Positions 3,907 through 11,317 are shown, counted from the stretch's first letter. The stretch is 11,462 nucleotides of DNA from an uncultured Elusimicrobium sp. (GCA_902761395.1 CACWKJ010000023.1:1-11462), one strand, 5' to 3'. The notes: a model not told the origin generated them from the letters alone. Numbers and translations: made by a program.

Positions 3907-5888
3907 AAATAGTAAATAAACGGTATATCTACTTCTTTCTCATATTTGTCGGACACTTCGAAATCGGGCTCAAATAAAGTTTCAATCAATTCGTTTACTA
4001 ATTTTTCGTCGTAAAAAGCAATATTTATTTCTCTGTTTTTAAACATACTGAGTTTATTAAAGTTTGCACTGCCCACACAAGCCCAATTATCATAAACTGC
4101 CGCTTTAACATGTGTCATTTTAGGATAAAAATAAACATCTATACCATTTTCTATAAAATAGTTTGCTATTTTTAAATTCGTTTTATCGTATATAACCAAA
4201 TCATTTACACCGGGCAATATAATTTTTACATCCACACCTCTTTGTTTTGCCAAAACAAGTTCTTCCACCAACACTTTTTCCGTAAAGTAAGGATTTTCTA
4301 TATATATTCTTTTTTTTGCTCGTCTTATAGCTTCAAGTTGAGCTTCATAAATTTGATAATCCGTTGAATCCGTAAATAACAATCTTACATTTATCATATC
4401 ATCGGCAGCTTTATTTATTTTTCTTGTAACTTTTGTAAACAAACTTCTGTAAGCTACTGCAAAATCGCCTCCAAGCCCCGCAAACGACCATGATTTATAA
4501 AAAAGTTTTACTATAGGTGAAACAACAGGTCCTTCCAAAGATACCATTAAATCGTGCCATGTGTATCTGTATTCACTGGCAATATTCATACCGCCTATGT
4601 ATGCTTTTTTTCTGTCCACCAAAAATATTTTTCTGTGGTCGGAAACAAGCCAGGTATCAGGATGCATTCTGACTTTAATATCGGAATCTTCTTTTAAAGT
4701 ATCGATAATATCTTTCGGTTCTTTGTAATCTTTGATTATAGGATCTTGATTTGATTTGGAATTTGTAAGACTTCCGATATAATCTATTAACACTCTTACA
4801 TCAACTTTTTTCGAAAGTTCTTTTAAAAGACTTATTATTTCCATAGCAAAAGTATCTGTTTTAAAAATGTACATTTGTATAAAAACGGAATGAGTCGCTT
4901 GTTTTGCCGTTTCTATAAAATCATTAAAAAAACTTTCACCGTCTATAAGAAGTTTTATATTCGCTTTATATTCTTTTGTTCCCAAATCTTCGTCTAAAAA
5001 CTTATTGAAATCATTTATATCCATCATACATTGATCACAATCATCATCGGGATAAAAATTTTCCGTTAAAATAGGAGCAAATGCCATAAGGGAAGACGAC
5101 GTTGTGGAAAACAATCTGTATCCGGATGTGAAGGGGGATTTTATTATGGGAACGATATGATTTTTTACTATAAAAGAATATAAAAATTTGCCGCTTGAAA
5201 CAAATATATTACTGTCATTTTCTTTTTTTTGATAAGGCGGCAAAATCAAAGGCATAACATAATTTTTTTCCGTATCAACATAAAAATAAACTATATCGGC
5301 AATGTTTTGAGTTAAAACCAAAAATTTTGTGTTGTCGGGAAAATTGTTCTTTATAATATTTACGACACTTTCTATTGCTTCTTTTGTTTTCTGTTTGTCA
5401 TATTTTTTTTCTTCTTTTAATTCTTTTTTTAAGGAAGAAGATGACCATTTTTCGTCACTGTCATCGAGCTTTATTTCCGTTTCTAACTCTTTGGTTGTTC
5501 CCAAATCCGTTTCGTATTCGTATTTTAATATTGCAAGTTTCTTCTTTATACCGTTTTCAATGACCATTTTATTGATTATTTGTTGATATATTTCGTTAGA
5601 TACAATCTCTACGGGTTCTATAACATTTTCTTTCTTTTTTGTTTTTTCGGCATCCAACTTCAATCTTTTTACCGCATTATTTTTGTATTGTTTGGGAATT
5701 CTTAATGTAAGATAAAGATTTTTTGCACCGAAATCCAAAAAGAGTTTATTTTTTATCACAAAAACATTTGAAGGTGTTATTGAATAGTTTGCGATACCGG
5801 CCAAATCTATTTGCTCTTTCTGAGAACAAAAGCATACCGATACAAACAAGACAGTAAAAATTAATGATAAGCAGTATTTAAACGACAT
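3900..5888 (-). CDS. Exported phospholipase D / cardiolipin synthase-like protein with a long N-terminal region
   Basis: 662 residues. Residues 1-22 are hydrophobic (LSLIFTVLFVSVCFC) and look like a signal peptide; the cysteines do not form a good lipobox. Residues about 23-300 have no recognisable domain: a mixed beta-like stretch, a Lys/Glu-rich helical segment (70-175) and a CxxC (C284, C287) in DDDCDQCMMD. Residues about 310-645 are two PLD half-domains with motifs H418-x-K420-x4-D425 followed by GGMN, and H593-x-K595-x4-D600 followed by GSANFN. This layout matches cardiolipin synthases and related phosphatidyl transferases, which are usually near 400-500 residues, so the N-terminal region is extra. 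Substrate is not determinable; phosphatidyl transfer at the periplasmic face is the inference. No clear Shine-Dalgarno precedes the ATG, and 95 bases separate it from purH. Confidence 0.85.
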   Translation of the reverse strand: MSFKYCLSLIFTVLFVSVCFCSQKEQIDLAGIANYSITPSNVFVIKNKLFLDFGAKNLYLTLRIPKQYKNNAVKRLKLDAEKTKKKENVIEPVEIVSNEIYQQIINKMVIENGIKKKLAILKYEYETDLGTTKELETEIKLDDSDEKWSSSSLKKELKEEKKYDKQKTKEAIESVVNIIKNNFPDNTKFLVLTQNIADIVYFYVDTEKNYVMPLILPPYQKKENDSNIFVSSGKFLYSFIVKNHIVPIIKSPFTSGYRLFSTTSSSLMAFAPILTENFYPDDDCDQCMMDINDFNKFLDEDLGTKEYKANIKLLIDGESFFNDFIETAKQATHSVFIQMYIFKTDTFAMEIISLLKELSKKVDVRVLIDYIGSLTNSKSNQDPIIKDYKEPKDIIDTLKEDSDIKVRMHPDTWLVSDHRKIFLVDRKKAYIGGMNIASEYRYTWHDLMVSLEGPVVSPIVKLFYKSWSFAGLGGDFAVAYRSLFTKVTRKINKAADDMINVRLLFTDSTDYQIYEAQLEAIRRAKKRIYIENPYFTEKVLVEELVLAKQRGVDVKIILPGVNDLVIYDKTNLKIANYFIENGIDVYFYPKMTHVKAAVYDNWACVGSANFNKLSMFKNREINIAFYDEKLVNELIETLFEPDFEVSDKYEKEVDIPFIYYLI

Positions 5889-5901
5889 GTTAATTTAGTT
5901 T

Positions 5902-5976
5902 ATGGGGTTATCGGGTTATAAGGTTATTGGTTGTTTCTTTGTCATTAAACCTATAACCCTATAACCTTATAACCTT
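5902..5976. repeat. Inverted octamer tandem tracts between purH and the PLD gene
   Basis: Left tract: three 8-base units ending GGTTAT (about 5904-5927). Right tract: three units CTATAACC, CTATAACC, TTATAACC (5951-5974). The arms GGTTATAAGGTTAT (5914-5927) and ATAACCTTATAACC (5961-5974) are perfectly complementary over 14 bp with a 33-base loop, and other registers are possible. A related CCCTATAACCC word is at 3865-3875. It may shape transcript ends; there is no T run. Confidence 0.75.
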
Positions 5977-5983
5977 GCCGTTA

Positions 5984-7537
5984 TTAATGTTTAAAATGTC
6001 TCATAGATGTAAATATCATTGCAATATTTTTCTCATTGCACAAATCTATAGAAAGATTATCTCTTATAGATCCTCCCGGTTGAATAATTGCAGTAACATT
6101 TTCTTTTGCTGCACCTTCTACAACGTCAGGGAACGGGAAAAATGCATCGGAAGCAAGTACCAACGGATATTTATTTTCATCTATTTCGAATTTTGCTTCT
6201 TTCATTTTCTTTATTGCTATATTTAAAGAATCTATTCTGCTCATTTGTCCTGCACCGACACCAACGGTTTGTTTGCCTCTGACAAGAATTATTGCGTTTG
6301 ATTTTACATGCTTACAAATCTTCCATGCAAATTCCAAAGATTCTCTTTCTTCTTTAGTAGGTTTTCTTTTGGTTATTGTTTTTGTTTCATTTAAAAGTTG
6401 TTCATCTCTGTCTTGAACAAGCATACCGTCTGCCATCATTCTGTATTCCGTGGAAGGTTTCTTTATATATTTGTTAGGTTGTCTTAAAATTCTTATATTC
6501 TTCTTTGTCATAAGAACATCCAAGGCATCCTGGCAATAATCGGGAGCAATAACACATTCAACAAAAAGTTTTGCTATTTCTTCTGCTACGGCTTTATCTA
6601 CAACCATATTAAAAGCAAGAATTCCGCCGAATGCACTTACAGGATCACAAGCAAGAGCTTTCAAATATGCATCTTTAACATCTGTTCCTTCCGCACATCC
6701 GCAGGGATTGTTATGCTTAATTATTGCACAAGCCGGATTATCAAATTCGTGAACAAGTCTCCAGGAAGCTTCCAAATCCAAATAATTGTTATAAGAAAGT
6801 TCTTTACCGTGCAATTGTTTTGCGGAAATTGCCGCACAAGAATTTTCTTCGTTACCGAAGCTGTACAAAGCAGCTCTTTGATGAGGGTTTTCACCGTATC
6901 TTAAAGAAGCAAGTTTTTTTAACGGAATTGCCTGTTGTGAAGGAAAATCTTCATAAGATAAATAATTTGAAATTAATGAATCGTAATATGCAGTATGTCT
7001 GAATGCTGTTCCGGCAAGTTTAAGTCTTAAATCATTATTTACGGTTTTGTTCTTTAAGTTCTCTATTATTACGGAATAATCGGCAGGGGAACAAACTATT
7101 AAAACATCTTTATAATTTTTTGCGGCTGCTCTTATAAGAGTTACTCCGCCGATATCTATATTTTCGATAATATCCTGAGATATGTTTTTGTCTGCGGGTT
7201 TTGCTATTTTTTTTGCAGTTTCTTCAAAAGGATATAAATTTACCGCTACTATATCTATTGTGTTAATTCCGAGTTTTTTTAATTCTTCCATGTGTTTTGG
7301 AATATCTCTTCTTGCAAGTATTCCGCCGTGAATTTTAGGATTTAATGTTTTTACTCTGCCGTCGAGCATTTCAGGAAATCCCGTAACATCGGATATTTCT
7401 TTACATTCTATTGAATTTTCTTTTAATTTTTTTGCGGTTCCTCCGCTGGAGATAATATCATAACCTAAAGATTTTAATTCTTTAGCAAATTCTACTATTC
7501 CCGTTTTGTCACAAACACTTAACAATGCTGTTGCCAT
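5984..7537 (-). CDS. purH: Bifunctional AICAR transformylase / IMP cyclohydrolase
   Basis: 517 residues, full family length. It catalyses the last two steps of IMP synthesis: formylation of AICAR with 10-formyl-tetrahydrofolate, then ring closure. The N-terminal MGS-like IMP cyclohydrolase domain (1-about 195) shows SVCDKTGI (7-14), SSGGTAKKL (30-38), GFPEMLDGRVKTLNPKIHGG (53-72) and ENIDIGGVTLIRAAAKN (125-141). The AICAR transformylase domain shows LRYGENPHQ (212-220), the catalytic K274-H275 in IIKHNNPCG, DPVSAFGG (298-305), GVGAGQMSRIDS (426-437), LASDAFFPFPD (461-471) and the hallmark C-terminus MRHFKH. The start ATG has AAGGAG six to seven bases upstream (7544-7550). It stands between recX and the PLD gene, with no other purine gene nearby, so the locus is not a pur operon. 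Confidence 0.98.
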   Translation of the reverse strand: MATALLSVCDKTGIVEFAKELKSLGYDIISSGGTAKKLKENSIECKEISDVTGFPEMLDGRVKTLNPKIHGGILARRDIPKHMEELKKLGINTIDIVAVNLYPFEETAKKIAKPADKNISQDIIENIDIGGVTLIRAAAKNYKDVLIVCSPADYSVIIENLKNKTVNNDLRLKLAGTAFRHTAYYDSLISNYLSYEDFPSQQAIPLKKLASLRYGENPHQRAALYSFGNEENSCAAISAKQLHGKELSYNNYLDLEASWRLVHEFDNPACAIIKHNNPCGCAEGTDVKDAYLKALACDPVSAFGGILAFNMVVDKAVAEEIAKLFVECVIAPDYCQDALDVLMTKKNIRILRQPNKYIKKPSTEYRMMADGMLVQDRDEQLLNETKTITKRKPTKEERESLEFAWKICKHVKSNAIILVRGKQTVGVGAGQMSRIDSLNIAIKKMKEAKFEIDENKYPLVLASDAFFPFPDVVEGAAKENVTAIIQPGGSIRDNLSIDLCNEKNIAMIFTSMRHFKH

Positions 7538-7568
7538 TTTTAATCTCCTTATATTTAAAAAGTTTTAA

Positions 7569-7574
7569 ATTATA
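7569..7574 (-). promoter_or_regulatory. Possible -10 element for purH
   Basis: A TATAAT on the minus strand, 31 bases before the purH ATG, with the AAGGAG site between. No -35 match is visible at 16-18 bases; that place is taken by the repeat palindrome. This makes it a weak candidate. Confidence 0.35.
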
Positions 7575-7576
7575 TT

Positions 7577-7626
7577 TGTCATTCCGGACTTGATCCGGAA
7601 TCTATTAAACATCGTCAGAAGGACAC
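7577..7626. repeat. Dispersed palindromic repeat, copy 2
   Basis: TGTC, then hairpin ATTCCGGA (7581-7588) CTTGA TCCGGAAT (7594-7601), then TCTATTAAAC and a diverged tail ending GGACAC. It fills most of the 97-base gap between recX and purH. Confidence 0.85.
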
Positions 7627-7634
7627 AGAAATTA

Positions 7635-8258
7635 CTAATTATCTTCTTCAAATTCTCTGAAAGCTTTTGCTATATCTTCCGAGGAAAAACCTCTTCTTTG
7701 AAAAAACATAGCCGTTTTTCTGACTTCGTTCTTATCCTTACCGTCAAATTTCGAAAATTTCTTTTTCATTATATTTATAATTTGCATGTAAGGTTCGTTT
7801 TCTTCGTCACTTTCCATTACTTTTGAAATTATTTCATTATCTATATCGTGTTGTTTTAACTCGTTTTTTATATAAAAAGGTCCTTTGCCTCTGCTTTGCA
7901 AATATTCAACCAAATTTTGTGCAAAAACTTCGTCGTTTATATAGTTAAGTTCAACAAATCTTGCTATAACTTTTTCTATATCCGGTTTATCAAAACCTCT
8001 TGATAACAGTTTATCGGACAAACTTTTTTTGCTGTAAAACTTATGCGATATCAAATAAAGAGCATAACTTGTAATTCTGTTGGAATTATTATGTTTCAAT
8101 ACCTTGTTGAAAGTATCTTCGTCTATAAACAGACCTTTTTTTAAACCGAAACTAACTATAGTTTCGGCATCAATTAAAATTGCCGTTTCATTATCAAAAA
8201 AGATTTTAAAATAATCTTTTATCCTGGGATACTTTCTTATTTCAGTAATGTTTGGCAT
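7635..8258 (-). CDS. recX: Regulatory protein RecX
   Basis: 207 residues from ATG 8256-8258 (MPNITEIRKYPRI), with AAAGG about eight bases upstream. RecX binds RecA filaments and limits strand exchange and coprotease activity. Family features: small, charged, all-helical tandem three-helix repeats. The repeats show ALYLISHKFYSKKSLSDKLLSRGF (about 84-107), VIARFVELNYINDEVFAQNLVEYL (about 115-138) and a C-terminal FFQRRGFSSEDIAKAFREF (about 185-203). The second repeat carries the usual L-NYINDE-x-FA motif, which corresponds to the family's G-x-I/L-dD-x-xfa. The residue positions are counted approximately. The frame stays open 72 codons further upstream to 8474, but that stretch is translated repeat sequence, so the later start is right. 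recA is not in the window. It appears to be first in the minus-strand gene series. Confidence 0.88.
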   Translation of the reverse strand: MPNITEIRKYPRIKDYFKIFFDNETAILIDAETIVSFGLKKGLFIDEDTFNKVLKHNNSNRITSYALYLISHKFYSKKSLSDKLLSRGFDKPDIEKVIARFVELNYINDEVFAQNLVEYLQSRGKGPFYIKNELKQHDIDNEIISKVMESDEENEPYMQIINIMKKKFSKFDGKDKNEVRKTAMFFQRRGFSSEDIAKAFREFEEDN

Positions 8259-8288
8259 AATAATACCTTTAGAAAAGTATATTTTAGC

Positions 8289-8316
8289 ATTATAAAAATT
8301 GCTTTGCAATTTTGAA
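8289..8316 (-). promoter_or_regulatory. recX promoter with a palindromic spacer
   Basis: On the minus strand a -35-like TTCAAA (8311-8316, four of six) and a perfect TATAAT (8289-8294) are 16 bases apart. The spacer is almost entirely the perfect inverted repeat AAAATTGC-TTT-GCAATTTT (8295-8313). This could be an operator or simply a hairpin. It is unlike the known LexA consensus sites I can recall. Confidence 0.5.
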
Positions 8317-8341
8317 GTATAGATGTATAGAAAAAAACATG

Positions 8342-8414
8342 GATTGCCACAGGGCCGGAGCCCTTCGCAATGACAAAAGGTCGTCATTACGAGCACAGCG
8401 AAATAATCTATTGC
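8342..8414. repeat. Pair of inverted repeat units related to GTCATTGCGA...AATC
   Basis: First unit 8342-8374: ATTGC (8343-8347) and GCAAT (8367-8371) enclose AGGGC-CGGA-GCCCT (8351-8364), a G/C-rich stem-loop. Second unit, from GTCATTACGAGC (8383 onward), is a degenerate reverse-complement relative: both share GTCATTRCGA at one end and AATC near the other. They abut palindrome copy 3, making a mosaic cluster upstream of recX. Confidence 0.65.
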
Positions 8415-8422
8415 CGTTTGCC

Positions 8423-8474
8423 GTGTCATTCCGGACTTGATCCGGAATCTATTTAAAATCCGTCCGCAGGACAC
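8423..8474. repeat. Dispersed palindromic repeat, copy 3 (most complete)
   Basis: GTGTC (8423-8427) pairs with GACAC (8470-8474). Inside are the perfect stem ATTCCGGA/TCCGGAAT (8428-8448, loop CTTGA) and an alternative small hairpin GTCC-GCA-GGAC (8462-8472). The same core is at 7577 and, with a compensated base pair, at 867. Confidence 0.85.
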
Positions 8475-8479
8475 ATTAA

Positions 8480-8509
8480 TTGTAAATTATAAATTGTAAA
8501 TTGTATAAT
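8480..8509 (+). promoter_or_regulatory. Promoter very close to the symporter start (leaderless-type)
   Basis: A -35-like TTGTAA (8480-8485) and a perfect TATAAT (8504-8509) are 18 bases apart, built from a degenerate TTGTAAAT/TATAAAT tandem tract (8480-8505). Only ten bases separate TATAAT from the ATG at 8520, so transcription should begin three to five bases before the start codon. There is no Shine-Dalgarno. Confidence 0.55.
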
Positions 8510-8519
8510 ATGTACCATT

Positions 8520-9839
8520 ATGGAAAACAATGTAACCAGGCCCGAATGGGCATCAAAAATAGGTTTTATTTTAGCAGCGGTAGGTTCAGCCGTAGGTTTA
8601 GGCAATATATGGAGATTTCCTTATATTATGGGCAAATACGGCGGTTCCGCATTTCTTTTGGTATATTTACTCATAATTCTTTTTGTATGTTCTTTACCTT
8701 TAATTTGTGAACTCGCTTTCGGAAAAAGAACAAAAAAAGAAAGTATCGGTGCTTACGGTTCGGTGAACCCGAAATTAAAAATTTTCGGATGGTCAAATGT
8801 TATAACCGCCACAATAATAGCATCTTTTTATTTCGTTATAGGCGGTTGGTTACTTAATTATATATACATCAATGTAGCAAACACCGTTATAACCGATTAC
8901 GGCACTTATTTCGGAAATTTTGTTTCTTCGCCCGTTCTTCCGTGCATACTAACAACACTTTTTCTTTTTATGGTTATGTTTTTTATATTCAGGGGAGTAA
9001 ATAAAGGTATAGAATTTATAAACAAAGTTATGATGCCTTTATTTTTACTTATAATAATTATTTTGTGCATTTTTTCAATGACATTACCCAATGCTGCCGA
9101 AGGACTTAAATTTATGTTCATGCCGGACTTTTCGAAAATAAACGGGGAGATGTTGCTTGCGGCACTCGGGCAATCTTTATTCACTTTAAGTATCGGTATG
9201 GGAATTTTACTTGTTTACGGCAGTTATATGACAAAAAAAGAAAATACGGCAAGAAGCGCCTATATGATAATTTTTTCCGATACAATGTTTGCTCTTCTTG
9301 CGGCCGTCATGATTTTTCCTGCGGCTTTTTCGTTCGGTTTGGATGTTAATTCCGGTGCGGGACTTGCATTTATTACATTACCTAATATTTTTGCACAAAT
9401 TCCTTACGGAAATGTATTTGCCGTATTATTTTTTATTTTGCTGTTTTTTGCCGCATTTACATCTTCCATAAGCATTGTGGAAGTTCCTACGGCAGCATTA
9501 ATAGAAAACTTTCATTTATCAAGAAATAAAGCTGCAACTATAGTTTCTGTTATTGTTTTGGCATTGGCTGTTCCCGTAACTTTATCTATGGGAATTTTCG
9601 GAGGATTTAAATTATTCGGTTTAAACTTATTTGATTTCTTCGACTATATAACATCCAACATATTGTTGCCTTTAAACACAATCATACTATGTATTGTTAT
9701 AGGATGGTTTGTTAAATTAAGAAACATCAGAGCATTTCGTAACAAAACCGTATATGCAATATTTAACTTTTTATTAAGGTTTGTTACTCCCGTAGCTTTA
9801 ACGTTACTGATTTTATTCGGAACAATTTTAAAGAAATAA
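8520..9839 (+). CDS. SNF-family sodium:amino acid symporter
   Basis: 439 residues with about 11 membrane helices, the compact form of the neurotransmitter:sodium symporter (LeuT/MhsT-like) family. It would use the sodium gradient to import an amino acid or related amine. TM1 carries the family signature GSAVGLGNIWRFPY (22-35), whose broken helix binds substrate and sodium. TM6 has GQSLFTLSIGMG (217-228), aligned with LeuT's unwound GQAFFTLSLGFG-type segment. TM8 has AFTSSIS (312-318), with the Thr-Ser-Ser of the Na2 site. The start fits because only nine residues precede the conserved W10. Substrate cannot be called. A 64-residue membrane protein follows after three bases, reminiscent of the small-subunit arrangement of MetPS-type SNF transporters. 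Confidence 0.93.
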   Translation: MENNVTRPEWASKIGFILAAVGSAVGLGNIWRFPYIMGKYGGSAFLLVYLLIILFVCSLPLICELAFGKRTKKESIGAYGSVNPKLKIFGWSNVITATIIASFYFVIGGWLLNYIYINVANTVITDYGTYFGNFVSSPVLPCILTTLFLFMVMFFIFRGVNKGIEFINKVMMPLFLLIIIILCIFSMTLPNAAEGLKFMFMPDFSKINGEMLLAALGQSLFTLSIGMGILLVYGSYMTKKENTARSAYMIIFSDTMFALLAAVMIFPAAFSFGLDVNSGAGLAFITLPNIFAQIPYGNVFAVLFFILLFFAAFTSSISIVEVPTAALIENFHLSRNKAATIVSVIVLALAVPVTLSMGIFGGFKLFGLNLFDFFDYITSNILLPLNTIILCIVIGWFVKLRNIRAFRNKTVYAIFNFLLRFVTPVALTLLILFGTILKK

Positions 9840-9842
9840 AAA

Positions 9843-10037
9843 ATGATTGATCAAGAAAAATATAATTTATTGAAAGAAGCCGAACAACAAGCCCAAGCAA
9901 ACATGGAAACTCCTCAAAAAAAGAAAAGAAAGTGGGGGTGTTTAATTACAATTCTTATAGTATCCGGTTTAATAATGATATTTTATACTTTCATTATTTA
10001 TTACAGACACCGCTTATTTATTGATCTTGGATTGTAA
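9843..10037 (+). CDS. Small single-pass membrane protein, possible symporter partner
   Basis: 64 residues: a charged N-terminal arm rich in Gln/Glu (1-24), the basic cluster KKKRK (26-30), one hydrophobic helix (about 31-53, WGCLITILIVSGLIMIFYTF) and a short tail YYRHRLFIDLGL. By the positive-inside rule the N-terminus is probably cytoplasmic. Only three bases separate it from the symporter stop, so it is very likely in the same operon. I do not recognise the family. Small membrane subunits are known beside some SNF transporters (MetS with MetP), but I see no residue similarity to MetS, so the partnership is inference from position. Its last 24 bases overlap the end of the convergent channel gene. 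Confidence 0.7.
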   Translation: MIDQEKYNLLKEAEQQAQANMETPQKKKRKWGCLITILIVSGLIMIFYTFIIYYRHRLFIDLGL

Positions 10038-11267
10038 ATTTATACTCTTCAAATCTCTTCCCGACGGGTTCTGGAATACATGCAAATCAAACTCACCTAT
10101 TACGGATAACAAATGATCAAAAACATCTGCCTGATATGCTTCGTACACCAACCAATCTGCAGTATTAGTAAAACAATAAACTTCTAAAGGTAAACCTTCA
10201 GGAGTAGGATCCAATTGTCTTACAAATGCGGAAAAGTTGTTATTTATGAAAGGTCTTGTTTTTATATATTGTTGGCAATATATTCTAAACATACCGATAT
10301 TGGTTAAATATCTGCCGTTATACATTGTATCTTGTGTGTTATGTTTGGCATTATAGTCTGCAATCTCTTTTTCTTTTCTGTCGATATATTCTTGTAACAG
10401 TTCAAATTTTTGTAATTTTTTAAGCATTTGTTCATCAACAAACTTTATGCTCTGCATATCTATATAGAAACTTCTTTTTATTCTTCTTGCACCTACTTTT
10501 TGCATTTCTCTCCAACTCTGGAAAGATTTCGATATTAAATCATAAGCGGGGATTGTAACTATTCTGTTATCCCAATTTTTAACATAAACCGTCGTTAAAG
10601 AAATATCTGTAACATTTCCGTCTACGCCGTAAGCAGGCATTTCTATCCAATCACCGAGTCTTATCATTTTGTTCATTGAAAGTTGCCAACCTGCAGTAAG
10701 GCCGACAATAGTATCTTTAAATACTATCATCAAAACGGATGCCATTATTCCGAGTGACGAAATAAAATACAACGGTTGTTTTCCTATTGCATACGCGAAT
10801 ATTATTAAGAAAGCAAAAAAGTTTATAAATATTTTTATGAACTGAATAAAACCTTTAATAGGAATTTCTCTGCCGGTATCATGAACAATTTGTATAACAG
10901 TTAATACTTTGTTAACTATAAGGATTATACATATTAAAAAGTAAACATTTATGATTTTGTTTATTGTATGTTGTAACTGGGCATATTCTTCCGGAAAGAA
11001 AAGAATCGAAACAAAGTTTGCAATAAAACCGGCGGCAACATAGCCGATAACGGAAAATATGTTTGCTTCTCTTATTGCATAAACCCATTTTTTACTTCTT
11101 AATTTAAAGTATTTACTGTTTATATATGCTTTTGAAATAATTCTTGAAAAATACCAAATAAAATATAAAAGCAAAATAAAAAGTAAAATTGCCGTTAGTG
11201 TTGCTACAGTTTCTACATATTGTTGCGGTAAACCGATTTTGTTTAATAAAAGTATTATATAATTCAT
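10014..11267 (-). CDS. ybdG: YbdG-type mechanosensitive channel (MscS family)
   Basis: 417 residues, the same size as E. coli YbdG (about 415). Membrane segments lie at about 17-41, 68-92, 104-125 and 143-160, followed by the pore-lining helix about 168-191 (GIMASVLMIVFKDTIVGLTA). The MscS beta domain follows: SMNKMIRLGDWIEMP (197-211), VDGNVTDISLTTVYVKNWDN (215-234) and TIPAYDLI (238-245). The subgroup marker GARRIKRSFYID (259-270) and a C-terminal domain with YIKTRPFINNNF (334-345) and PEGLPLEVYCFTNTADW (356-372) fit the YbdG/MscM branch. In the inner membrane such channels open on hypo-osmotic shock and release solutes. The ATG has no Shine-Dalgarno. It converges on the small membrane protein gene, with a 24-base tail overlap and no visible terminator. 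Confidence 0.93.
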   Translation of the reverse strand: MNYIILLLNKIGLPQQYVETVATLTAILLFILLLYFIWYFSRIISKAYINSKYFKLRSKKWVYAIREANIFSVIGYVAAGFIANFVSILFFPEEYAQLQHTINKIINVYFLICIILIVNKVLTVIQIVHDTGREIPIKGFIQFIKIFINFFAFLIIFAYAIGKQPLYFISSLGIMASVLMIVFKDTIVGLTAGWQLSMNKMIRLGDWIEMPAYGVDGNVTDISLTTVYVKNWDNRIVTIPAYDLISKSFQSWREMQKVGARRIKRSFYIDMQSIKFVDEQMLKKLQKFELLQEYIDRKEKEIADYNAKHNTQDTMYNGRYLTNIGMFRIYCQQYIKTRPFINNNFSAFVRQLDPTPEGLPLEVYCFTNTADWLVYEAYQADVFDHLLSVIGEFDLHVFQNPSGRDLKSINLQSKINK

Positions 11268-11276
11268 AATGGTTAA

Positions 11277-11285
11277 ATTATAGCA
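11277..11285 (-). promoter_or_regulatory. Extended -10 promoter abutting the channel gene start
   Basis: Minus strand TGCTATAAT is a full extended -10 (TGn plus TATAAT at 11277-11282). No -35 is visible, as is common for this class. Nine bases separate TATAAT from the ATG, so the mRNA is predicted to be leaderless or nearly so. Both this gene and the symporter read ACCATT directly before ATG. Confidence 0.55.
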
Positions 11286-11317
11286 AAAAAATAATAAAAT
11301 TATTTATTCTTTTTTTG

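Noticed and set aside
5329..5586. Plus-strand open frames inside the PLD gene
   Set aside because: They are antisense to the Lys/Glu-rich segment, giving Ser/Phe-rich text typical of shadow frames.
8259..8474. 72-codon N-terminal extension of RecX
   Set aside because: It runs through the repeat cluster and past the recX promoter. The RecX-like sequence begins at MPNITEIRKYPRI, which has an AAAGG site.
8342..8474. tRNA or small structured RNA gene
   Set aside because: The G/C-rich stems belong to the dispersed repeat units. No cloverleaf, CCA end or T-loop motif is present.
8501..8710. Plus-strand open frame of 69 codons overlapping the symporter start
   Set aside because: It is out of frame with the clearly conserved SNF signature GSAVGLGNIWRFPY and is a shadow of that gene.
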